Source of the DNA: JABSOG01 sp041583135
GTDB lineage: Bacteria; Pseudomonadota; Gammaproteobacteria; Enterobacterales; Alteromonadaceae
Reading direction: 5' to 3'
DNA: 5,115 nucleotides
Assembly (NCBI GenBank): GCA_041583135.1
Contig: JBFHGJ010000192.1
Location: 1-5,115 of the forward strand
Positions 1-4,635 of the stretch are shown here, piece by piece. How positions within the stretch are numbered: the stretch's first letter is position 1; each line of letters begins with the position of its first letter. The notes under the pieces are model-generated. The model had not been told where the DNA came from and made no database searches. It saw nothing but the letters and a program-made list of their open reading frames with translations. The translations under genes and the position numbers were made by a program.

Positions 1-53
1 ATACCTACCGCGATGTTATTGTTGTTCTACGCCAAAACCCTTGGCAACGGTGA
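1..53 (+). CDS. possible 3' tail of an unidentified gene (frame ambiguous)
   Basis: From base 3 an open frame reads TYRDVIVVLRQNPWQR and stops at TGA 51-53. The charge and hydrophobicity pattern is plausible for a protein C-terminus. Frame 1 is also open, reading IPTAMLLLFYAKTLGNGD and stopping at TAA 55-57, so the true frame cannot be fixed from so few codons. I do not recognise the product. A 5-bp hairpin (31-45, GCCAA/TTGGC) lies inside this stretch but has no U-tract after it and is not taken as a terminator. Confidence 0.3.
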   Translation, partial: TYRDVIVVLRQNPWQR

Positions 54-94
54 CTAAAAGCAAATACACACTGCTTCCATAACTTTATTCCGGG

Positions 95-185
95 TTTTTC
101 AGATTTTTTTCAGTGTTTTTTTCAACTTTTTTGCAATTAATTTATAAGAGCATGATTTTTAAGGAGATATTTTTTTGATTTTTTT
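95..185. other. phased T-tracts, probable intrinsically curved AT-rich DNA
   Basis: Seven T-runs of 5-7 bases occur at 95-99, 104-110, 116-122, 127-132, 156-160, 170-176 and 179-185. The centres of the first four are spaced about 10, 12 and 10.5 bases, close to one helical turn. A/T-tracts phased in this way are known to bend DNA and to act as UP elements or as sites for nucleoid proteins such as H-NS or IHF. The T-runs are seen directly. Curvature and function are inference. Confidence 0.5.
119..148 (+). promoter_or_regulatory. candidate promoter in the T-rich stretch
   Basis: A -35-like TTTTCA (119-124) and a -10-like TATAAG (143-148) are 18 bases apart, with phased T-tracts just upstream where an UP element would sit. 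Transcription would start near 155, a few bases before the AAGGAG at 161-166. Because the region is so AT-rich, chance promoter-like matches are expected and the call is weak. Confidence 0.25.
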
Positions 186-231
186 AGGTGAGAAAGGCCG
201 AAAAGAACGATTTAGAACGCTCAAAGGCTAA
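175..231 (+). CDS. possible 18-residue leader or small protein (TTG start)
   Basis: A textbook Shine-Dalgarno AAGGAG (161-166) stands 8 bases before a TTG codon at 175. The frame reads MIFLGEKGRKERFRTLKG (TTG taken as Met) and ends at TAA 229-231. The peptide has a short hydrophobic start and a very basic remainder. A promoter-like pair lies upstream at 119-148 and a hairpin lies downstream at 244-268, so a short self-contained transcript is conceivable. The frame is too short for coding statistics, the start codon is weak, and I recognise no homologue. Chance is the main alternative. Confidence 0.15.
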   Translation: MIFLGEKGRKERFRTLKG

Positions 232-243
232 CGGAAGAAAGCC

Positions 244-268
244 GCCAGCCCTTGGGTTACTGGTTGGC
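244..268. terminator. terminator-like hairpin, possibly bidirectional
   Basis: GCCAGCC (244-250) pairs with GGTTGGC (262-268) in a 7-bp stem (one G-U pair on the plus-strand RNA) with an 11-base loop. On the plus strand it is followed by TATAATTTGGTTTT. On the minus strand, where it touches the stop codon of the M14 peptidase gene, it is followed by GGCTTTCTTCC. Neither U-tract is strong, so the efficiency of termination is uncertain. Confidence 0.35.
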
Positions 269-1185
269 TATAATTTGGTTTTGATGAAATCAAGGCCACC
301 GGTAATAGCGGCGACTTGAGCCAGAATACAGTTTTCATCATCCACCAGCGGGCTGTCAGGATAAACTTCGGTGGTGCTCACAAACGGCGCATCGGTCAAC
401 CCAGCACAGAGGCCAAGTTTTTTGGTATCGTACTTGATCACCCCTTCAAACTCGATTGGAACGCCAATCAATCGATTATTGTCATCGGCAGGCGCGATAT
501 GAGTCACTTTAGCCACCGCTTCTATCATGGCTTGTTGGAATGCCAACTCAGGCTTGTGAGTATCGGCAACAAGATAAAAGCCATCGGGTATATTCCAGTT
601 ATCATGTACCGAGCCATCACGAGCCGCCAAAGCAGGGCGAAACTCACTGTTGTCGGTATCTGTCGTTTCGTGTAAATCGATATGGGCTATACAATTGACT
701 GCCAGCGAATCCATCAGCGCCATAATAGCAGCGGCCTCTTGGGCTGGGCTGTCAGGATAAAACGAGCGATTGGGATCGATAGCGTCGGGGTTCCAGCGAT
801 TGATGGTCTCATAACCCCACGGGCTTAAGCAGGGTGCCACAATAAAGTTAAAGCTATCGAGGTAATCGTTCATTGCCTCTGTTGCAAAGCGGATCGCCCC
901 TTGTACACCACTGGTTTCGTAACCATGAACGCCACCAGTTATCAGCACGGTAGGCTTATCGTTATCGACATCACGGCTTTTGATGACATAAAGCGGATAT
1001 TGATTTTGCTGATAGTTCAGCTCGCCATATTGCACAACGTCATAATGAGATCTCAACGCATCGAGTTTGCTCAGCACTTCTTGGCGATAGCTACGCTTGA
1101 TCTTTTGCGCCGCGAGCCACTGTGCTTTTTCTGCATCGCCCCATTTTTGTCCGGCCACGCCAATTGGATACGGTTGGTTGTTCAT
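268..1185 (-). CDS. M14-family zinc metallocarboxypeptidase (AspA/succinylglutamate desuccinylase-like)
   Basis: This is a 305-residue zinc hydrolase of the M14 carboxypeptidase/AspA superfamily, expected to remove an amino acid or acyl group from a small amide substrate. Numbering from MNNQPYPIG, the metal-binding HGYE motif is at H87-E90 after the strand PTVLITGG. The third ligand is probably H172 in the IDLHET motif. DPNRSF (R139) matches the substrate-carboxylate arginine motif, and E273 in STTEVYP is the likely catalytic glutamate. No signal peptide is seen, so it is probably cytoplasmic. An in-frame ATG at 1200 lies five codons upstream but has no Shine-Dalgarno sequence. The ATG at 1185 has GGGAG four bases upstream and gives a family-like start, so I prefer it. 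The gene is divergent from the lipoprotein gene and appears monocistronic. The substrate cannot be named: family members act on peptides, succinylglutamate or acylaspartate. Confidence 0.9.
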   Translation of the reverse strand: MNNQPYPIGVAGQKWGDAEKAQWLAAQKIKRSYRQEVLSKLDALRSHYDVVQYGELNYQQNQYPLYVIKSRDVDNDKPTVLITGGVHGYETSGVQGAIRFATEAMNDYLDSFNFIVAPCLSPWGYETINRWNPDAIDPNRSFYPDSPAQEAAAIMALMDSLAVNCIAHIDLHETTDTDNSEFRPALAARDGSVHDNWNIPDGFYLVADTHKPELAFQQAMIEAVAKVTHIAPADDNNRLIGVPIEFEGVIKYDTKKLGLCAGLTDAPFVSTTEVYPDSPLVDDENCILAQVAAITGGLDFIKTKL

Positions 1186-1250
1186 AGCACTCCCAGTCAT
1201 TTCGAAGGTTTTGGCCTCAGCTCTATGCCACTGAAGCTCATCAGAAAATC

Positions 1251-1279
1251 AGCTTAACTGAAGGGCGCCGAAAACTCAA
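1251..1279 (-). promoter_or_regulatory. candidate promoter for the M14 peptidase gene
   Basis: Read on the minus strand, TTGAGT (1279-1274) and TAAGCT (1256-1251) are separated by 17 bases. Transcription would start near 1244, about 60 bases before the preferred ATG. The -35 matches consensus at 4 of 6 positions and the -10 at about 3 of 6, so this is only the best visible candidate. Confidence 0.25.
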
Positions 1280-1291
1280 TTAAGCCAATTT

Positions 1292-1304
1292 TTGAAGAGT
1301 TCAA
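1292..1304. repeat. short inverted repeat, possible operator
   Basis: TTGAA-GAG-TTCAA is a perfect 5-bp inverted repeat around a 3-base centre, inside the divergent region and overlapping the candidate plus-strand -35. The symmetry is seen directly. A regulatory role is inference, and arms this short arise easily by chance in AT-rich DNA. Confidence 0.3.
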
Positions 1305-1320
1305 TGGGTTTGTGTAAAGA
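1292..1320 (+). promoter_or_regulatory. candidate promoter for the lipoprotein gene
   Basis: TTGAAG (1292-1297) and TAAAGA (1315-1320) are 17 bases apart with a TG directly before the -10. The resulting leader would be about 130 bases. The -35 overlaps a short inverted repeat (1292-1304), so a repressor site is possible. Matches to consensus are partial. Confidence 0.3.
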
Positions 1321-1323
1321 TTT

Positions 1324-1350
1324 TGCAAAGTTAAGTAAACCTGTGCAAAG
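1324..1350. repeat. direct repeat TGCAAAG, two copies 20 bases apart
   Basis: TGCAAAG occurs at 1324-1330 and 1344-1350, starts separated by 20 bases or about two helical turns. The first copy is part of the palindrome TTTGCAAA (1322-1329). Same-face spacing in a divergent promoter region suggests a possible regulator site, but no known consensus is recognised. Confidence 0.3.
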
Positions 1351-1453
1351 CCTTGAACCGAGTCGTCAACCTTTAGGTCTATGTTTGCGTTTCTAATCTT
1401 AAGCGGTCAATGCCTGCGCTTTGGCCTGTCACTAACCAACGAAAAGACAGACT

Positions 1454-2902
1454 ATGCTATCAATAAAACCAATGACTCAGACCCTTGCGACCCCTCGTTT
1501 AGCCTCTAGCGCTACGCTAGTTGCTGCACTGTTGTCCTCAACCTTGCTCAGCGGCTGTGGCGGCAGCTCCAGCGATACCGACTCAACGGGCTATGTTAAA
1601 TTTTACAACGCATCGAGTAACGCACCGTATATCTACCTTGAATTGAACGAAACCCAATATGCGGGCGCACAATATGCCAACAGTAACGGCATTTATGAAC
1701 TCCCCAGTGAAAACTACGAGCTTACACTTTCATGGAAGGAAGGCAGCAACGACTACAATGATATTGCCGAACAAAGCCTGCAAATCAATGACGAAAAGGT
1801 TTCTTTGGTGGTGCTGGCAGGAGACGTCGCCAATCCCGAAGTGTTGACCTATCAGTATGATGATGAAGACCCAGAAACCGAAGATGCCCAATTTACCTTT
1901 CGCTGGCTCAATTTACACAGTGACTATCAAAACGTTGACGTCTATCTATCAAAAGACGATGAGACTTTTAATGAAGCAACCCTGATAACTCCAAGTAGCT
2001 ATAGCAACCTGTCCGACAGCTTTTACTATGACATGCAAACCTACAAGTTTTATCTCACCGTAGCCGGTAGCAGTGAGCTTCTATACGAATCAGAAGATAT
2101 TCCATTTATTTATACATCACAATATATTATGGTGATCCGCGCCAATAATGGACCCGGCGATTCGCCCTTTACCATCGACCTATTGTCAAAAGGTGGTTAT
2201 GGTGTCGCTTACTCCGACGTCAATGCCGGTGCCGAAGTAAAAATCTACAATGGACTGGCAAAGAACGCGCTGCTACCACAATTTAACAACGCCATCGATG
2301 TCAAACTCAGTGGCAATAACGGCGATAACACGATAGATACCTTAGCTAAAGGCGAGTTTAGTGATACCTTAGACTTTTCTGTCGGTGACTATGCCATTGA
2401 CATTAAGGCCAGTGAAGATAACAGCACCATCGCGCTCAATCGCTTTTTGAGTCTTCCGGCCAACTCCGACCGCACTGTCTTTGTGTTTTTAACCGAGGCT
2501 GAAGAAGACATAGATGGTAACGAAAACACCGCTGATGAAACGGTGCTTTATATCAATACGCTCCCGGTAGATAACTCCAGTCGCATCAGCTTGTATGATC
2601 ACCACATCAAAACTGTCAACATGGTCGATGATTTTACCGGACTGAGCGTTTACTTTGTGCGCAGCAACGAAACCGTGGATACAGCCGAGTATAAGCTATT
2701 CGCCAAAAGCGGCAAGCCCGATACCATAACCATTGAAAACAACAGCTATGATGTGTCGTTGATAGGCAGTGAAAACAATAGCGAATTACTACTCGCTTTT
2801 GATCAGATAAGCCTTAACAGTGAATCCGGCGATCTCTTTTTGCTGATTGAAGAAGACACTCAAGCGCCTTCTGGTTATTCAATGAAATTTGTTTCGCAGT
2901 AA
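1454..2902 (+). CDS. outer-membrane lipoprotein with tandem DUF4397-like modules
   Basis: A 482-residue predicted lipoprotein. The signal peptide has a basic start (K5, R15), a hydrophobic core at about 17-32, and the lipobox LLSGC, giving lipidated Cys35. The +2 residue is Gly, not Asp, so sorting to the outer membrane is expected. The mature chain is acidic and beta-rich. I see about four diverged copies of a DUF4397-like module: 46-133 (starts YVKFYNAS), 145-245 (FTFRWLNLHSDYQNVDVYL, the clearest match), 258-348 (EVKIYNGL) and 375-481 (RISLYDHH). DUF4397 modules typically read vRvvnaSpdap.vDVyl and end in a strand; their molecular function is not established. The ribosome binding site before ATG 1454 is weak (AAAAGACAG). 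A second in-frame ATG at 1472 has none and would still keep the lipobox. The gene has its own upstream region and no operon partner. Confidence 0.85.
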   Translation: MLSIKPMTQTLATPRLASSATLVAALLSSTLLSGCGGSSSDTDSTGYVKFYNASSNAPYIYLELNETQYAGAQYANSNGIYELPSENYELTLSWKEGSNDYNDIAEQSLQINDEKVSLVVLAGDVANPEVLTYQYDDEDPETEDAQFTFRWLNLHSDYQNVDVYLSKDDETFNEATLITPSSYSNLSDSFYYDMQTYKFYLTVAGSSELLYESEDIPFIYTSQYIMVIRANNGPGDSPFTIDLLSKGGYGVAYSDVNAGAEVKIYNGLAKNALLPQFNNAIDVKLSGNNGDNTIDTLAKGEFSDTLDFSVGDYAIDIKASEDNSTIALNRFLSLPANSDRTVFVFLTEAEEDIDGNENTADETVLYINTLPVDNSSRISLYDHHIKTVNMVDDFTGLSVYFVRSNETVDTAEYKLFAKSGKPDTITIENNSYDVSLIGSENNSELLLAFDQISLNSESGDLFLLIEEDTQAPSGYSMKFVSQ

Positions 2903-2910
2903 CCCGACTC

Positions 2911-2964
2911 GGGTCTGCTTTCAAGAGCCATTCACATGACTGATTGAGCAAGATAAGCAGACCC
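2911..2964. repeat. 10-bp perfect inverted repeat downstream of the lipoprotein gene
   Basis: GGGTCTGCTT (2911-2920) is the exact reverse complement of AAGCAGACCC (2955-2964), with a 34-base loop. It begins 8 bases after the lipoprotein stop codon. No U-tract follows on the plus strand, so it is not an ordinary intrinsic terminator. It could protect the 3' end of the mRNA or be part of a structured RNA. A smaller competing hairpin CCCG-ACT-CGGG lies at 2903-2913. Confidence 0.6.
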
Positions 2965-2989
2965 TGAATGCCAACGCTACGGGTTGTTG

Positions 2990-3022
2990 CCCAAATGCAG
3001 TGGCTCTCGACTACTGTTTGGG
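2990..3022. repeat. imperfect hairpin before the 3-TM protein gene
   Basis: CCCAAA (2990-2995) pairs with TTTGGG (3017-3022) and CAGT (2998-3001) with ACTG (3013-3016). This gives a 10-bp stem with a 2-base bulge and an 11-base loop. The loop contains GGCTCT (3002-3007), complementary to AGAGCC (2924-2929) in the loop of the upstream 10-bp hairpin, so a loop-loop contact is possible. The pairing is seen; folding is inferred. Confidence 0.45.
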
Positions 3023-3027
3023 ATAAT
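3019..3027 (+). promoter_or_regulatory. candidate extended -10 promoter for the 3-TM protein gene
   Basis: TGG followed by GATAAT (3022-3027) fits an extended -10 element (TGn plus 5 of 6 consensus bases). No convincing -35 is present 16-18 bases upstream. Transcription would start near 3034, about 25 bases before the ATG at 3059. It overlaps the foot of the 2990-3022 hairpin. Confidence 0.3.
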
Positions 3028-3058
3028 ATTTCGGCCCTAGGAGCATATTAGAGTATTC

Positions 3059-3328
3059 ATGGTGAAGAAAAAATTAGTCACAGTTTTATCAGTATTGATT
3101 GCCATCCTGCTCGTCTTTGGGTTTATTGAAAACCTCATAAGGTTAGCTAAAGACTTAGGCGGGGTCGGTACCGTCTTGGCTACATTATCCTTTCTGTTAC
3201 TAGGTTACCTATCGACTCACGTGCTCAAGTTGCAAAAGTCGGGACAAATCCCTTGGTATGGTTCACCAATATTTATCATGACCTTAATAGCGATTGCTGT
3301 TTTAGTTGGTTACCAACTTTACACCTAA
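3059..3328 (+). CDS. small three-helix membrane protein of unknown function
   Basis: An 89-residue protein, not recognised as any named family. It starts with a basic MVKKK and has three hydrophobic stretches long enough to cross the membrane, at about 6-27, 34-56 and 66-88. Short polar links join them (IRLAKDLGG, and KLQKSGQIPWYG). By the positive-inside rule the N-terminus is probably cytoplasmic, as is the basic segment near residues 57-62 only if one helix is not fully spanning, so topology is uncertain. The reading frame is closed by a TAG at 3038-3040, so ATG 3059 is the only reasonable start. Its ribosome binding site is weak: AGAG lies 5 bases upstream, while TAGGAG is 15 bases away. 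It runs convergently into the TIR gene, stop to stop 16 bases apart, with no visible terminator between them. Confidence 0.7.
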   Translation: MVKKKLVTVLSVLIAILLVFGFIENLIRLAKDLGGVGTVLATLSFLLLGYLSTHVLKLQKSGQIPWYGSPIFIMTLIAIAVLVGYQLYT

Positions 3329-3344
3329 GCGCAATCTTTGAAGA

Positions 3345-4619
3345 CTAGCTCAGACTTTCAGCCTCAAGGTTTTGCATAGTCATAAGCCATTTGTCAACTT
3401 GGCCACTGAGCTGCTCAAGGGAATCGATTTGATATCCTAATTTGAGCGGCGTCCCCCAAAGCTTTTCAATTTTGCTCTTAGGCCAACGCAAAAATCTCAA
3501 TAATTGAAAGCTGCAAGTGCTGCATTCATAGAGTCCTTTAATGTAGTTGAGTAAACCAGCTCCAATATGGCGGTCTACCAACAGCATTGGAGCATTTAAC
3601 AAAATACTACGTAGGGTAAAAGAAGGCAGCTGATGACATTCTTCTTGCGTCAAAATCAGTGGTGTATAGGGACTACTTTCAATCACCTGCGCCATAAGTT
3701 GATGCCCTTGCTGATGTAATTGTCCGGTAGGCTGCGCTTGAATGACCACAATCATATCTTGCTGTTCCGACAGTAAGTCGGTCACCTGATGCAGAATGGT
3801 CTCTTTAATTCCTAGCGCTTTCATGCGCTGCTCATAATGCGCCTCTATTAAGTCCCAGCACTTTTGATATTCTCGATGTTTTTTCTTTTGCCTTTGTTGA
3901 TTAAAGTAGTTTTTCACATGTGTCAGGTATTGCGCCTCGTCATTTTGATAACGACGAAACAAGCGCTCAGTGCGGCCAAAATAAGGGATGGGCTGAGCCG
4001 CCGGAGTTTGATACGGACTAATACTAAGATGTTCGCAACTTAGACAGTAATGCGTAATTTCAAGCGCGCTTAAGCCGGTCCAATAGCTTAATGACACCAG
4101 CGAACGAGAGACATATTTATCCTCATTGAACAGTTGCTCCAGTGCCCGCTGCCAAGGAGGTAGCATCGGTAACATCGCTTCATTGGAACCCGCTCTGTCG
4201 ATGGTCACTTTGTTGTCAAGCAGAGCCTGTTTGCCATCGACTGCTTTCATCAGACCAATCAGCCCCCATAAAGAGTCGGGAAAGTCCGTCATATCGATAA
4301 ATTGAATAGGCTTGAGCGCAGCTGGGATCTCACAGGTTTTCAACATCACCGGAATAACCTTTGGCTTATCGCTCGAAGCCATCTTTTCCAAAGCGATGGT
4401 ATACTCTTTCTCAACCCATTCAGAGCAAACACTGGAAGGGCTTAAGCATACACACAATACATCGCACTCAGTTAACTGCCCAATCAGCGCATCTTCCCAC
4501 AAAGAAGCCGGGGTCAGAGACTGATCCCACCAAACATCAAAGCCGCTGCTGGCCAGTTCATTGACGATGGTTGCCACTTCGATTTTGTCGGCACAGGCAT
4601 AGCTGACAAATACTTTCAT
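3345..4619 (-). CDS. TIR-domain protein with winged-helix-like middle and unassigned C-terminal region
   Basis: A 424-residue protein whose first ~125 residues are a TIR domain of the prokaryotic TIR_2 type. Visible features are strand KVFVSYACAD (2-11), the BB-loop region WWDQSLTPASLWEDAL (30-45), strand VLCVCLS (54-60), the SSVCSEWVEKE motif (62-72) with Glu72 at the position of the catalytic glutamate of NAD+-cleaving TIR enzymes, and KVIPVMLKTCEIP (87-99). Known bacterial TIRs cleave NAD+ or make cyclic ADP-ribose-type signals; this activity is inferred here. Residues 157-215 (KYVSRSLVSLSYWTGLSALEI and following) resemble a winged helix-turn-helix. Residues 225-285 are charged and helical. 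Residues 287-412 alternate strands (MIVVIQAQ, TPLILTQ, APMLLVDR) and helices like a Rossmannoid domain, but I cannot assign it. Two CxxC pairs occur (C192/C195, C366/C369). It is the downstream gene of an operon with the SLOG gene. No transmembrane segment or signal peptide is seen. Confidence 0.88.
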   Translation of the reverse strand: MKVFVSYACADKIEVATIVNELASSGFDVWWDQSLTPASLWEDALIGQLTECDVLCVCLSPSSVCSEWVEKEYTIALEKMASSDKPKVIPVMLKTCEIPAALKPIQFIDMTDFPDSLWGLIGLMKAVDGKQALLDNKVTIDRAGSNEAMLPMLPPWQRALEQLFNEDKYVSRSLVSLSYWTGLSALEITHYCLSCEHLSISPYQTPAAQPIPYFGRTERLFRRYQNDEAQYLTHVKNYFNQQRQKKKHREYQKCWDLIEAHYEQRMKALGIKETILHQVTDLLSEQQDMIVVIQAQPTGQLHQQGHQLMAQVIESSPYTPLILTQEECHQLPSFTLRSILLNAPMLLVDRHIGAGLLNYIKGLYECSTCSFQLLRFLRWPKSKIEKLWGTPLKLGYQIDSLEQLSGQVDKWLMTMQNLEAESLS

Positions 4620-4626
4620 TCCAATA

Positions 4627-4632
4627 TTCCTT
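4627..4632 (-). promoter_or_regulatory. ribosome binding site of the TIR gene
   Basis: AAGGAA on the minus strand stands 7 bases before the ATG at 4619 and lies wholly in the 16-base gap after the SLOG stop codon (4638-4636). This fixes the TIR start and suggests the two proteins are made from one message with possible translational coupling. Confidence 0.75.
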
Positions 4633-4635
4633 GCG

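Noticed and set aside
31..45. Hairpin GCCAA-AACCC-TTGGC as a terminator
   Set aside because: There is no U-tract on either strand, and it lies within the possible coding tail at the left edge.
1234..1255. Inverted repeat AAGCT/AGCTT upstream of the M14 gene
   Set aside because: Arms of five bases with a 12-base gap are expected by chance.
316..1257. Open plus-strand frames (316-675 and 901-1257) opposite the M14 peptidase gene
   Set aside because: They are antisense to a gene with clear family motifs, have no convincing ribosome binding sites, and their translations look like no protein family.
2929..2970. Pseudoknot between CATTCA (2929-2934) and TGAATG (2965-2970) across the 10-bp hairpin
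   Set aside because: An 8-base linker would have to span both stems, which is sterically unlikely; 6-bp matches are also common by chance.
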